Positions 45,033-53,545 of a stretch of 64,000 bases of DNA are shown here, piece by piece; position 1 is the first letter of the stretch; each line of letters starts with the position of its first letter. Source of the DNA: Sphingomonas naasensis (GTDB lineage: Bacteria; Pseudomonadota; Alphaproteobacteria; Sphingomonadales; Sphingomonadaceae). The DNA is taken from assembly GCF_004792695.1 (NCBI RefSeq), contig NZ_SRXU01000013.1, positions 1-64,000 of the forward strand. Reading direction: 5' to 3'. The position numbers were made by a program, and so were the translations under genes. The notes below the pieces were generated by a model. The model ran no database searches. It was not told the DNA's origin and saw only the letters and a program-made list of their open reading frames with translations.

Positions 45033-46352
45033 CTACGGCGCCGCCAGCTCCGCTGCGCGGCTGATCAGGCCGGCGAAGCGCAGCTCGGACACCGCCTGGG
45101 CGGGGTCGTTCCAGCTTCCCGTCAGCACGTACCAATCGCCGGTCTTCGCCGCGAGCAGCAGCGTCATGTTCATCACCCCGGGCTCCGAGCCGCCCTTGTA
45201 GCCGACCCATTGCCATTTACCGGCGGCGGCGGGGGTGATGCCGGGGTTCTTCGACAGCACCGCGCGCGCATCGGCGCCTTTCGGCTCCTCGGTGTTGCGG
45301 CGGAGCCAATCCATCACGCGCACGAGATCGGCGGGGGAGAGGAACCATTCGATCTGCTCGATCCGCACCGGCTTACCGTCGCGGAACAGGGTTGGGCGGA
45401 TCAGCAGCATCGGCGTCTTCGCGACTTCGCCGTCGAGCAGCGCGCGGCGGCCGGCCTCATCGGCGGCAAGCCAGCGGCCGGCGAGATCATTGGCCTCGAT
45501 TCCCTTCAATTTGAACATCTCGAGCGTGCCGAGGAACGGGCGGTTGCGGGCCGGATCCTTGACGCCGACGACCGGCAGCATCGCCTCGACCCTCTCGCGA
45601 CCGAGTGTGCGCAGCAAAATGTCGGTGGCGCTGTTGTCGCTGATCGAGATCATCTGGGTGGCGAGCTCGCGCAGGCTGACCTGCGCGCCCCTGGGTTTCA
45701 TCGTGTAGCCGCCGCCGGGAAGCTCGGACCCGTCGAGCGTGACCATATCGTCCCACTTGCGCTCGCCCGCGTTGGTGGCGCGGACCAGCTCGGCGAGAAT
45801 GATCAGCTTGAACGCCGAGCCGATCGCGAAGGGGCGATCGGGCTGGTGGCTGGCCAGCAACCGGGGCGCACCGGCGCCGAGCTTCGCAAGGGCGAAGCCG
45901 GTGTTGCCGTGGAGCGCGCGGAGAGCGGCGGACACCGCGTCGATGCTCGATACGCGGCTGGCGACGCTGGTGATGCGCAGACCCGACACCTGATGCGGCG
46001 CGGCGGAATCGACCACCATCGTCGCCATGGCGACGGCGTCGCGATAGTCGATTTCGAGCGTGCCCAGCCAGGGCGAGGTCATCGTGTCGACACGGACCCC
46101 GGTGACCGGTCCGTTGGCCTCGACGAGGCTGGCGCGCAGCGGCTCGAACTTGTCGCGCGGGATTGCGGCGCGAAAGGAGGGCGAGAAGAAGCCGTCATAG
46201 CCGGCGAGATCGGTGAGGAGCGTGGTGAGCTCCTTCGCGCGCGCCTCGAACGCGGGGGCCGGGGCGATCGCCGCGGCGGGTGCGGCAGGGGCCGTCTGGG
46301 CATCCGCGGCGGCGGGCGCGAGGACGAGCAGGCAAGGCAGCAACAGGCGCAT
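45033..46352 (-). CDS. Secreted class A beta-lactamase-fold serine hydrolase
   Basis: 439 residues. A signal peptide (RLLLPCLLVLAPAAADAQ) is followed by a DUF-like domain (about 35-145) and a class A beta-lactamase-like domain: SxxK motif GSAFKL, SDN-like ISISDNSATD and YKGGSEPG where KTG is usual. The Glu166 region is not obvious, so true beta-lactamase activity is doubtful; a penicillin-binding or esterase role is equally possible. Acts in the periplasm. Confidence 0.82.
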   Translation of the reverse strand: MRLLLPCLLVLAPAAADAQTAPAAPAAAIAPAPAFEARAKELTTLLTDLAGYDGFFSPSFRAAIPRDKFEPLRASLVEANGPVTGVRVDTMTSPWLGTLEIDYRDAVAMATMVVDSAAPHQVSGLRITSVASRVSSIDAVSAALRALHGNTGFALAKLGAGAPRLLASHQPDRPFAIGSAFKLIILAELVRATNAGERKWDDMVTLDGSELPGGGYTMKPRGAQVSLRELATQMISISDNSATDILLRTLGRERVEAMLPVVGVKDPARNRPFLGTLEMFKLKGIEANDLAGRWLAADEAGRRALLDGEVAKTPMLLIRPTLFRDGKPVRIEQIEWFLSPADLVRVMDWLRRNTEEPKGADARAVLSKNPGITPAAAGKWQWVGYKGGSEPGVMNMTLLLAAKTGDWYVLTGSWNDPAQAVSELRFAGLISRAAELAAP

Positions 46353-46385
46353 TCCGATATCTCCCCTTGGGTTCGAGTGTAGCCG

Positions 46386-46958
46386 TCAGAGCTCGCCGCG
46401 GTCGAGCGCGTCGATCATCGTCTGGAGGCGGCGCGCGGCGGCGAGGTTGAGCCGGTGGATGCCCCAGAAGACGCCGGCGACGGGCAAGGCGGTGAGCAGC
46501 ATCGCGAGCAGCGCCGCCCAGAGCGGCATGCGCTCGGCCGAGACGCGGAGGATCGCGAGCAGGAGCAGCACCATGCCGGGCACGGGCGGCGCGAGATACC
46601 AGCGCCATACGCTGGCGACGGTATCGCGCTGCGCGACGAGATTGGCGCGATGGAAGGCGAGGCTGGGCGCGCCGAGCGCCGAATCGGGCCGCTGCGGACG
46701 CCGCTTCCACAGATTGCGCATCACCACCAGCACGCCGAGGATGATCGCGGCGCAGCCGATGCGAATGCCCCAATCGGGGGCCTGCCATGCGGTGTGGGCG
46801 AACACGCCGATGCCGAGCAGCCCGGCGACATATTCGATCGCGTCGCGCCGGCGGATGCCGCGGCGGAAGCGCGCATCGGCGCGGGCGAGCGCATCGGCAT
46901 CGGGCGGCACGGCGTCCGCATGCTGCTGCGCCCAGAGCGTGGCGAGGGGATCGCTCAT
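46386..46958 (-). CDS. Membrane protein paired with ECF sigma factor
   Basis: 190 residues with about four transmembrane helices (45-62, 66-82, 120-137, 142-160). It starts with ATG overlapping the sigma factor stop (ATGA), the position where a membrane anti-sigma factor is normally coded. The N-terminal 40 residues are charged and could bind sigma, but I see no zinc-binding or classic anti-sigma domain. The pairing is inferred from position only. Confidence 0.7.
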   Translation of the reverse strand: MSDPLATLWAQQHADAVPPDADALARADARFRRGIRRRDAIEYVAGLLGIGVFAHTAWQAPDWGIRIGCAAIILGVLVVMRNLWKRRPQRPDSALGAPSLAFHRANLVAQRDTVASVWRWYLAPPVPGMVLLLLAILRVSAERMPLWAALLAMLLTALPVAGVFWGIHRLNLAAARRLQTMIDALDRGEL

Positions 46959-47473
46959 GCCGCTTCTCCGGAATGGAAGCGCCGCGCGAGCAGCGCCTTG
47001 ATGCGATGGACCTTCACCGCGACGGTGCCCGTGGCGAGCCCGGTGACTTCGGCGATCGCGCGCGCATCGAGCCCTTCGAGATAGAGCAGGATGACCTCGC
47101 GATCGGGCGAATGGAGGCGGCGGATCAGCGCGTGGAGCCGCGCGATCGTCTGCGCCACGCCGACTTCGGCCTCGATATCGTCGGCGGCGAGCAGATCGGC
47201 GTCGTCGAGCGCGACCAGCTTTGCGCCGCGCGCGCGCCGCGCGACATGGCTGGCGGCGACATTGTGCGCGACGCGATAGACCCAGGTCGACAGTGCGCAA
47301 CGCCCGTCGAACCCGGCGAGGCTGCGCCACAGCGCGAGATGGATCTCCTGCTCGAGATCGCGCGCCTGATCGGCATCGGCCTCGACCGAGCGCGCGAGAC
47401 GGGCGATCGCCGGCGCGAACGCGGCGCCGGCCTCGGCATAGTGCGCGTCCTGCCTTGTCCGATCGCTGGGCAT
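46955..47473 (-). CDS. ECF RNA polymerase sigma factor
   Basis: 172 residues: region 2 (QEIHLALWRSLAGFDGRCAL then STWVYRVAHN) and region 4 (SPDREVILLYLEGLDARAIAEVTGLATGTVAVKVHRIKALL) are both clear, with no region 3, the ECF layout. It directs transcription to a stress or envelope regulon. Autoregulation is common, but no promoter motif is recognised upstream. Coupled with the downstream membrane gene. The RBS is GGGAGGGAAAG before ATG. Confidence 0.9.
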   Translation of the reverse strand: MPSDRTRQDAHYAEAGAAFAPAIARLARSVEADADQARDLEQEIHLALWRSLAGFDGRCALSTWVYRVAHNVAASHVARRARGAKLVALDDADLLAADDIEAEVGVAQTIARLHALIRRLHSPDREVILLYLEGLDARAIAEVTGLATGTVAVKVHRIKALLARRFHSGEAA

Positions 47474-47554
47474 TGCGTGGGCTTTCCCTCCCGTTCACTG
47501 CTTTAGTCCCACGCGAGGGGGATTTCTTACAGGGGGCGGGGAGAAGGCGGGTCT

Positions 47555-47681
47555 ATCCTCCCCCGCAAGGGGGAGGTGTCGCCGAAGGCGACGGAGGGGG
47601 AGGCAAGCAGCCAACTGGCCGTCGTGCTTCCTCCCCCTCCGTCATGCTTCGCATGCCACCTCCCCCTGGCGGGGGAGGATC
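47555..47681. repeat. Family A intergenic palindromic repeat, copy A6
   Basis: ATCCTCCCCCGCAAGGGGGAGG with inner CGCCGAAGGCGACGGAGGGGG on the left; CCCCCTCCGTCATGCTTCG and CCTCCCCCTGGCGGGGGAGGAT on the right. It lies between parE and the sigma factor gene. Confidence 0.8.
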
Positions 47682-47691
47682 AGATCGAGCC

Positions 47692-49671
47692 TCAGGCGTC
47701 GATGACTTCCTCGTCGAGCCGGGCGGCATTTTCCTGGATGAAGGCGAAACGGTGCGCGGGGTTGTTGCCCATCAGCCGGTCGACCAGATCCTTGACGCCC
47801 GCGCGCTCCTCATATTCCTGCGGCAGCGTGACGCGCAGCAGCCCGCGCGTCGCGGGGTCCATCGTGGTTTCCTTGAGCTGGTTGGGGTTCATCTCGCCGA
47901 GCCCCTTGAACCGGCTGACCTCGACCTTCTTGCCCTTGAACGGGCCTTCCTCGATCTCGATCCGGTGCGCGTCGTCGCGGGCATAGAGGCTCTTCGCGCC
48001 GACGGTGAGGCGATAGAGCGGCGGCTGGGCGAGATAGAGATGCCCCTGCCGGACGATGTCGGGCATCTCCTGGAAGAAGAAGGTCATCAGCAGCGTGGCG
48101 ATGTGCGCGCCGTCGACATCGGCGTCGGTCATGATGATGATCCGCTCGTAGCGCAGATTGGCGGCGTCGCAGTCCTTGCGCGTGCCGCAGCCCATCGCGA
48201 GGATCAGATCGGCGATCTCCTGATTGGCGAGGATCTTGGCCGAGGTCGCGCTGGCGACGTTGAGGATCTTGCCGCGGATCGGCAGGATCGCCTGGGTCTT
48301 GCGGTCGCGTGCCTGCTTGGCCGAGCCGCCGGCCGAATCGCCCTCGACGATGAACAGCTCGGTGCCCTCGGGGCTGTCGGCGGCGCAATCGGTGAGCTTG
48401 CCGGGCAGGCGCAGCTTGCGCGACGAGGTCGCGGTCTTGCGCTTGACCTCGCGCTCCTGCTTGCGGCGCAGGCGATCGTCCATGCGATCGAGGACATAGG
48501 CGAGCAGCGCCTTGCCGCGATCCATATGATCCGAGAGGAAATGATCGAAATGGTCGCGCACCGCGCGCTCGACCAGCGCGGTCGCCTCGGGCGAGGTCAG
48601 CCGGTCCTTGGTCTGCGACTGGAATTGCGGCTCGCGGATGAACACCGAGAGCATCAGCTCGGAGCCGACCATCACGTCGTCGGCGGTGATGTCCTTGGCC
48701 TTTTTCTGGCCGACCAGCTCGCCGAACGCGCGGATGCCGCGGACCAGGGCCTGGCGCAAGCCCTGCTCATGGGTGCCGCCATCGGGGGTGGGGATGGTGT
48801 TGCAATACCAGCTGTACGAGCCCTCGCTCCACAGCGGCCATGCCACCGCCCATTCGACCCGGCCCTGATTCTCGCCGGGGAAATCCTGCTGGCCGGTGAA
48901 GAACTCGGCAGTGGCGCATTCGCGCGTGCCGATCTGCTCCTTGAGGTGATCGCCGAGCCCGCCGGGGAACTGGAACACCGCCTCGGGCGGGGTATCGTCC
49001 GAGATCAGCGCGGCATCGCATTTCCAGCGGATCTCGACGCCGGCGAACAGATAGGCCTTGGAGCGGGCGAGCTTGTAGAGCCGCGCGGGCTTGAACAGCA
49101 TCTCGCCGAAAATCTCGGTATCGGGGGTGAACGCCACCGAGGTGCCGCGGCGATTGGGCGTGCCGCCGAGATGCTCGAGCGGGCCGAGCGTCTGGCCCTG
49201 GCTGAAGCGCTGGCGATAGAGCTGGCGATCGCGCGCGACTTCGATCTCGGTATCGACCGAGAGCGCGTTGACCACCGAGATGCCGACGCCGTGGAGGCCG
49301 CCCGAGGTGGCATAGGCCTTGCCGCTGAACTTGCCGCCCGAATGGAGCATCGAGAGGATGACCTCGAGCGCCGATTTGTCGGGGAATTTGGGGTGCGGAT
49401 CGATCGGCATGCCGCGGCCATTGTCGATAATGGTCAGCCGGTTGCCGACCTCGAGCACGATCTCGATGCGGTTGGCATGGCCCGCCACCGCCTCGTCCAT
49501 CGCATTGTCGAGCACCTCGGCGGCGAGATGATGGAGCGCGCGCTCGTCGGTGCCGCCGATATACATGCCCGGCCGCCGGCGGACCGGTTCGAGGCCTTCG
49601 AGGACTTCGATCGAGGAGGCGTCATAGGTGCCGGAGGGGACGCCCGGCGCGGCAAACAGGTCTTCGGACAT
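47692..49671 (-). CDS. parE: DNA topoisomerase IV subunit B
   Basis: 659 residues. GHKL ATPase (EVLDNAMDEAVAGHA, IIDNGRGMPI, GGLHGVGISVVNALS) and TOPRIM (VEGDSAGGSAKQARDRKTQA, TDADVDGAHI) are in the usual order, and RFKGLGEMNPNQL closes the protein. With ParC it decatenates chromosomes after replication. The length and the sequence around VGQKKAKDI fit ParE rather than GyrB (GyrB is about 800). Start ATG 49671. Confidence 0.96.
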   Translation of the reverse strand: MSEDLFAAPGVPSGTYDASSIEVLEGLEPVRRRPGMYIGGTDERALHHLAAEVLDNAMDEAVAGHANRIEIVLEVGNRLTIIDNGRGMPIDPHPKFPDKSALEVILSMLHSGGKFSGKAYATSGGLHGVGISVVNALSVDTEIEVARDRQLYRQRFSQGQTLGPLEHLGGTPNRRGTSVAFTPDTEIFGEMLFKPARLYKLARSKAYLFAGVEIRWKCDAALISDDTPPEAVFQFPGGLGDHLKEQIGTRECATAEFFTGQQDFPGENQGRVEWAVAWPLWSEGSYSWYCNTIPTPDGGTHEQGLRQALVRGIRAFGELVGQKKAKDITADDVMVGSELMLSVFIREPQFQSQTKDRLTSPEATALVERAVRDHFDHFLSDHMDRGKALLAYVLDRMDDRLRRKQEREVKRKTATSSRKLRLPGKLTDCAADSPEGTELFIVEGDSAGGSAKQARDRKTQAILPIRGKILNVASATSAKILANQEIADLILAMGCGTRKDCDAANLRYERIIIMTDADVDGAHIATLLMTFFFQEMPDIVRQGHLYLAQPPLYRLTVGAKSLYARDDAHRIEIEEGPFKGKKVEVSRFKGLGEMNPNQLKETTMDPATRGLLRVTLPQEYEERAGVKDLVDRLMGNNPAHRFAFIQENAARLDEEVIDA

Positions 49672-49686
49672 GTCAGGGGTATAGGG

Positions 49687-49836
49687 TCACGCCGAATTGC
49701 CGCGCAAGGCAAGCTTGCGTCCGCCGCCACCGGCAGCCTTCGCGCGCAGCGCCGCGATCTCGCGCATCTCGCCCAGAATGGCGCCGATGCGGCGCGCCTC
49801 GCCGAGATGCGACCATTCGCCCGGGTGCTGATACAT
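49687..49836 (-). CDS. 49-residue small protein with LexA-box-like site upstream
   Basis: A complete ORF from ATG 49836, which has a near-ideal ribosome binding site (AAGGAGAAC) at 6 nt. The product starts MYQHPGEWSHLGEARR and ends LALRGNSA; it is helical and basic, with a Gly-rich turn (KAAGGGGRK). No family recognised. A GAAC-N7-GAAC direct repeat lies 50 nt upstream (49886-49900), the form of the alphaproteobacterial LexA box. This suggests, but does not prove, SOS control. No second gene is coupled to it; parE starts 15 nt further on. Confidence 0.65.
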   Translation of the reverse strand: MYQHPGEWSHLGEARRIGAILGEMREIAALRAKAAGGGGRKLALRGNSA

Positions 49837-49885
49837 GGCGGTTCTCCTTGCTGCGGTGCCTAGCCGAAACGGCTTCGCAGGTAAA

Positions 49886-49900
49886 GAACAAACGAAGAAC
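49886..49900. promoter_or_regulatory. Candidate alphaproteobacterial LexA box
   Basis: GAACAAACGAAGAAC (GTTC-N7-GTTC on the other strand). It lies between the divergent small-protein gene (50 nt away) and the serine hydrolase gene (67 nt away) and could act on either. The inner AA/TT-rich bases fit known sites in this class. Confidence 0.55.
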
Positions 49901-49966
49901 AATGGCGAGGGTTGCTGGCCCGGGCCGGGGCTGTAGGATCGCGCCCGAAACGAGCGGGGAGCGACG

Positions 49967-51127
49967 ATGCGGATGACGGGATGGGCGGCGACGGCCGCGG
50001 GGTTGCTGCTGACCGGCGTCGCGATGGCGGGCCCGGCGGACGACCGGCGCGCGGCGGCGATCGACGCGGCGGCGCAGGCGGCGATGGCGAAGACCGGCGC
50101 CAAGGGGCTGGCGGTCGCGATCGTCGAGGACGGCAAGCCGGTGCTGGTGCGCAGCTATGGCGTGCGCAACGCCGCGGGGGCGCCGCTCGAGACCGACACG
50201 GTGATGTACGGCGCGTCGCTGACCAAGGCGGTGTTCGCCTATACCGTGATGCAGCTGGTCGACGACGGGAAGATCGACCTCGACAAGCCGATCGCGGACT
50301 ATCTGCCCAGGCCGCTGCCCGATTATGGCAATCTCGACGCCTATGGCAATTGGGGCGATCTCGCCGGCGATGCGCGATGGCGCAAGATCACGCCGCGGAT
50401 GGTGCTGACCCACAGCACCGGCTTCGCCAATTTCGCCTGGCTCGAGCCCGACGAGAAGCTGCGCATCCATTTCGCGCCGGGCAGCCGCTATGCCTATTCG
50501 GGCGAGGGGATCATCCTGCTCCAGTTCGCGCTGGAGAAGGGGCTGGGGCTCGATCTCGGCGCCGAGATGCAGCGCCGGGTGTTCGACCGGCTCGGCATGA
50601 CCAACACCAGCATGACGTGGCGCGCCGATTTCGCGCGCAACCTTGCCGATGGCTGGACCGAGGAGGGCAAGACCGAGCCGCACGACGAGCGCAGTCGGGT
50701 GCGCGCGGCGGGTTCGATGGACACCAGCATCGCCGACATGGCGCGCTTCGCGGCGGGACTGGTCCGCGGCGAAGGGCTCAGCGCAGCGTCGCGCCGCGAG
50801 ATGGTGCGCGGGCAATTGCCGATCACCACCGTGTCGCAATTCCCGACGCTCCAGCCCGAGGCGCCGGCCGCGGCGCGGCCGAAAGGCGTCGCCGCGGGGC
50901 TGGGGGTGATCGCGTTCGGCGGGCCGCAGGGACCGGGCTTCTTCAAGAGCGGGCACAACGAATCGACCGGCAACAACATGGTGTGCATCGAGCGCGGGCG
51001 GCGCTGCGTCGTGCTGCTGTCGAACGACGTCCGCGCCGAGGGGGCGTTCCCCGCGCTGGTCGCCGCGGCGCTCGGCGAGACCGGGCTGCCCTGGCGCTGG
51101 GAATATCCCGACCGGTTCAAGCCCTGA
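49967..51127 (+). CDS. Secreted class C beta-lactamase-fold serine hydrolase
   Basis: 386 residues. Signal peptide (WAATAAGLLLTGVAMAG), then the class C/esterase fold: SxxK in GASLTKAVF, YSG in RYAYSGEGI as the Tyr-x-Asn-like element, and SGHNE near the C-terminus where KTG/HxG is usual. Many such proteins are esterases or DD-peptidase-like rather than beta-lactamases. A LexA-like box lies 67 nt upstream. RBS GGGGAGCGACG before ATG 49967. Confidence 0.85.
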   Translation: MRMTGWAATAAGLLLTGVAMAGPADDRRAAAIDAAAQAAMAKTGAKGLAVAIVEDGKPVLVRSYGVRNAAGAPLETDTVMYGASLTKAVFAYTVMQLVDDGKIDLDKPIADYLPRPLPDYGNLDAYGNWGDLAGDARWRKITPRMVLTHSTGFANFAWLEPDEKLRIHFAPGSRYAYSGEGIILLQFALEKGLGLDLGAEMQRRVFDRLGMTNTSMTWRADFARNLADGWTEEGKTEPHDERSRVRAAGSMDTSIADMARFAAGLVRGEGLSAASRREMVRGQLPITTVSQFPTLQPEAPAAARPKGVAAGLGVIAFGGPQGPGFFKSGHNESTGNNMVCIERGRRCVVLLSNDVRAEGAFPALVAAALGETGLPWRWEYPDRFKP

Positions 51128-51131
51128 GCAA

Positions 51132-51521
51132 TCAGCCCAGCTTGAAGCCCGAGACGATCATCGCGATCACCGCGAACAGGAAAAAGGCGAGCATCAGGAT
51201 GCCCGGCCAGCGCAGATGATCGGTGCCACCGTCGGCCGCCATCGTCTGATGCGGGGTGAGCGACCAGCCATTGGCCTTGCGGTCGATGCTCTCGAGCGAG
51301 CCGGTGATGCCCATCAGATGGAGCAGCGCGAACAGGATCGTCACGCCGAACAGCACCCAGGCGACGTAGAGCGCGACCGGGATCGTCGCGAACTGATCCT
51401 TGCCGCGGATCTGGAACTTGTCGAGGAAGGTGATCGTGAAGGCGACCGAGCCGGTCGACAGCGTGATGATCTGCTTGGCGATGTCGGCCGCGGCCTTGAG
51501 CCCTTCGATCGACGTCGCCAT
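51132..51521 (-). CDS. Small three-helix membrane protein
   Basis: 129 residues with three transmembrane helices (about 20-36, 50-68, 105-124). No family recognised. It begins 3 nt after the stop of the 106-residue gene at 51525 on the same strand, so the two are co-transcribed; its ATG is at 51521. Convergent with the serine hydrolase. Confidence 0.65.
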   Translation of the reverse strand: MATSIEGLKAAADIAKQIITLSTGSVAFTITFLDKFQIRGKDQFATIPVALYVAWVLFGVTILFALLHLMGITGSLESIDRKANGWSLTPHQTMAADGGTDHLRWPGILMLAFFLFAVIAMIVSGFKLG

Positions 51522-51524
51522 CGC

Positions 51525-51845
51525 TCAGCAGAAGGGATGGCGTGGGCAGAACCACGACAATGCAGGGAAGAGGCTCTGCTCGCCGAGTAGCCCGTCGGGA
51601 TAGCCGGGAATGTCGCGTGCGAGCATGGCGGCATGATCGAGCAACGCGATCAGATCGGCCTCGGCCGCGGCGATGTCGACCGGACGGCCCTGCGCCTCTT
51701 CCTCGCTGAAGAACGCGCCGGCGCGCGCCGTCATCTCGCGCAGCGCGGCATCCGCGCCGTCACCGAACCCGCGGCCCATCGCCGCAACATGACGTTGCGC
51801 CGCGTCGAACAGATAGCTGCCATAGTCCCGAGCTGCAGATGCCAT
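51525..51845 (-). CDS. 106-residue hypothetical protein
   Basis: It starts at ATG 51845 (MASAARDYGSYLFDAAQ); a longer frame to 51947 would cover the palindrome at 51896. The sequence is largely helical with acidic and aromatic residues (ARDIPGYPDGLL, ALSWFCPRHPFC) and ends in two cysteines. No family recognised. It is followed after 3 nt by the small membrane gene, so they form a two-gene unit. It lies 147 nt downstream of gcrA on the same strand, after a terminator. Confidence 0.6.
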   Translation of the reverse strand: MASAARDYGSYLFDAAQRHVAAMGRGFGDGADAALREMTARAGAFFSEEEAQGRPVDIAAAEADLIALLDHAAMLARDIPGYPDGLLGEQSLFPALSWFCPRHPFC

Positions 51846-51895
51846 CGCGCGTGCCCCCGACCGCAGGCGCGCGAGAATATCGCATTCGGAGTGAT

Positions 51896-51909
51896 TGCAC
51901 AATTGTGCA
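51896..51909. promoter_or_regulatory. Perfect 14-bp palindrome upstream of a two-gene unit
   Basis: TGCACAATTGTGCA reads the same on both strands. It is 51 nt upstream of the ATG at 51845, an ideal position for a repressor or activator site. No regulator is encoded beside it. Confidence 0.4.
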
Positions 51910-51946
51910 GATATGCGCCGCGCGAGACCATTCCCGCCGGAAAGCA

Positions 51947-51975
51947 ATCGCCCCGGAAACGGGTTCCGGGGCGAT
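51947..51975 (-). terminator. Strong hairpin downstream of gcrA
   Basis: A 12-bp perfect stem ATCGCCCCGGAA / TTCCGGGGCGAT with a 5-nt loop, followed on the minus strand by TGCTTTCC. It ends the gcrA transcript. Confidence 0.7.
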
Positions 51976-51992
51976 GCGATGTCAGGGCTGGA

Positions 51993-52649
51993 TCAGCGCA
52001 CCCGCGGGCCGCCGAAGGGCAGCGGCGGCGGTGGGCGGCGATCGCGGCGCGGGAGCTGCGCCTGATAGGCGTGGCCGCAATGCTCGACGCAGTACGGGAA
52101 GCCCGGGTTCACCTTGTCGCCGCAGAAATGGAAATCGGGCTCGCCGGGATGGCCGAGCGGCCATTTGCAGATGCGGTCGTTGAGATCGAGCAGGCTGGTC
52201 TTGCCCGCGATCGCCTCGCTCGGCTTGGCGGGGACGAGACGGCGCGGCGGCGCGGGCGTGATCGGCGCCGACTGCTCGCCGGGATTCTGGCGGAGGAAGC
52301 CGCCCGGGCCGACCGAGCGGAGCACGGGCGCGTTCGGCTCCTTGGGTTCGGCCGGGGCCGCGGGCGCAGGCGCGCTCGGCGGCGCGGCGCGAGTCTCGGC
52401 GACCCGGGGTGCGGCAGGCGCGGGCGGCGGCGCGGCGGGCGCGGCAGGCTTGGGCGCGGGTGCCGCGGCTTCGGCCTTGGGCTCGTTCGGCTTGACCGGC
52501 GAGGGGCGCGACTGGAGCCCCAGCCGGTGCGCCTTGCCGATCACGGCGTTGCGCGACACGCCGCCGAGCTCCTCGGCGATCTGGGTCGCGGTCATGCCGC
52601 TGTCCCACATCTTCTTCAGCGTATCGATACGCTCTTCGGTCCAGCTCAC
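51993..52649 (-). CDS. gcrA: GcrA cell cycle regulator
   Basis: 218 residues. The first 45 residues MSWTEERIDTLKKMW ... GGVSRNAVIGKAHRLGL are the GcrA DNA-binding helix-turn-helix. A long Pro/Ala-rich linker (about 55-130) leads to a C-terminal domain with CKWPLGHPGEPDFHFCG and PYCVEHCGHAY, the metal-binding Cys/His set that interacts with sigma-70. GcrA acts with the CcrM methylase (GANTC sites) in alphaproteobacterial cell-cycle control. The linker is unusually long and is rich in A and P. Confidence 0.95.
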   Translation of the reverse strand: MSWTEERIDTLKKMWDSGMTATQIAEELGGVSRNAVIGKAHRLGLQSRPSPVKPNEPKAEAAAPAPKPAAPAAPPPAPAAPRVAETRAAPPSAPAPAAPAEPKEPNAPVLRSVGPGGFLRQNPGEQSAPITPAPPRRLVPAKPSEAIAGKTSLLDLNDRICKWPLGHPGEPDFHFCGDKVNPGFPYCVEHCGHAYQAQLPRRDRRPPPPLPFGGPRVR

Positions 52650-52701
52650 GTCTCTTCCTTCAACTTGCGGGCGGCGCGGCCAGCGTTTACGCGAGCACGC
52701 G

Positions 52702-53544
52702 ATGAGCAGCCACCCAGAAACCGGTCATAGCCTCCCCGAACCCGGCGTTCCGGTGATTCGAAACGTGAACTGGGGAGGATTGCGTACGCTCTATATCAAG
52801 GAGGTGCGCCGTTTCTTCAAGGTCCAGCTCCAGACGGTGTGGGCACCGGCGGTCACGACGCTGCTGTTCCTCGTGATCTTCACCGTCGCGCTGGGCGGCG
52901 GCGGGCGCACCGTCGAGCTGCACGGCCAGAGCATCCACTTCGCCGATTTCATCGCGCCCGGGCTGATCGTGATGGGCATGCTGCAGAACGCCTTCGCCAA
53001 TGCGAGCTTCTCGCTGCTCGTCGGCAAGATCCAGGGGACGATCGTCGACTATCTGATGCCGCCGCTTTCCACCGGCGAAGTGCTGGCGGGGCTGTGCGGC
53101 GGATCGGTGACGCGCGCTTTCTGCGTCGGCGGCGCGGTGTGGCTGGCGATGGCGCTGTGGCCGGGCGTCGAGGTTATGCCGCGGCATTTGTGGGCGATCC
53201 TGTGGTTCGGCTTCCTCGGCGCGCTGTTCCTGTCGCTGCTCGGGGTGCTCACGTCGATCTGGGCGGAGAAGTTCGATCACGCCGCGGCGGTGACCAATTT
53301 CGTGGTGGCGCCGCTGTCGCTGCTCTCGGGGACCTTCTACTCGGTCGACAAGCTGTCGCCGGTGTTCCAGACGATCAGCCACCTCAACCCGTTCTTCTAC
53401 ATCATCTCGGGCTTCCGCTACGGCTTTCTCGGAGTCGCCGACTCCCCGATCCTGCTGGGCAGCGGCGTCATCCTCGCACTCGATGTCGCGCTGGGGCTGG
53501 CCTGCTACGCGCTGCTGCGTAGCGGCTGGAAGATCAAGAACTGA
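52702..53544 (+). CDS. ABC-2 type transporter permease
   Basis: 280 residues, six transmembrane helices (for example WAPAVTTLLFLVIFTVAL, AILWFGFLGALFLSLLGV). GIVxDLxxxPxS-like text (GTIVDYLMPPLSTGEVLAG) and the C-terminal PLSLLSGTFYSVDKLSP mark the ABC-2/YadH export family (drug, polysaccharide or similar export). No ATPase gene is next to it, so the partner is elsewhere. The start ATG 52702 follows GCGAGCACGCG weakly; gcrA is divergent. Confidence 0.87.
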   Translation: MSSHPETGHSLPEPGVPVIRNVNWGGLRTLYIKEVRRFFKVQLQTVWAPAVTTLLFLVIFTVALGGGGRTVELHGQSIHFADFIAPGLIVMGMLQNAFANASFSLLVGKIQGTIVDYLMPPLSTGEVLAGLCGGSVTRAFCVGGAVWLAMALWPGVEVMPRHLWAILWFGFLGALFLSLLGVLTSIWAEKFDHAAAVTNFVVAPLSLLSGTFYSVDKLSPVFQTISHLNPFFYIISGFRYGFLGVADSPILLGSGVILALDVALGLACYALLRSGWKIKN

Positions 53545-53545
53545 C

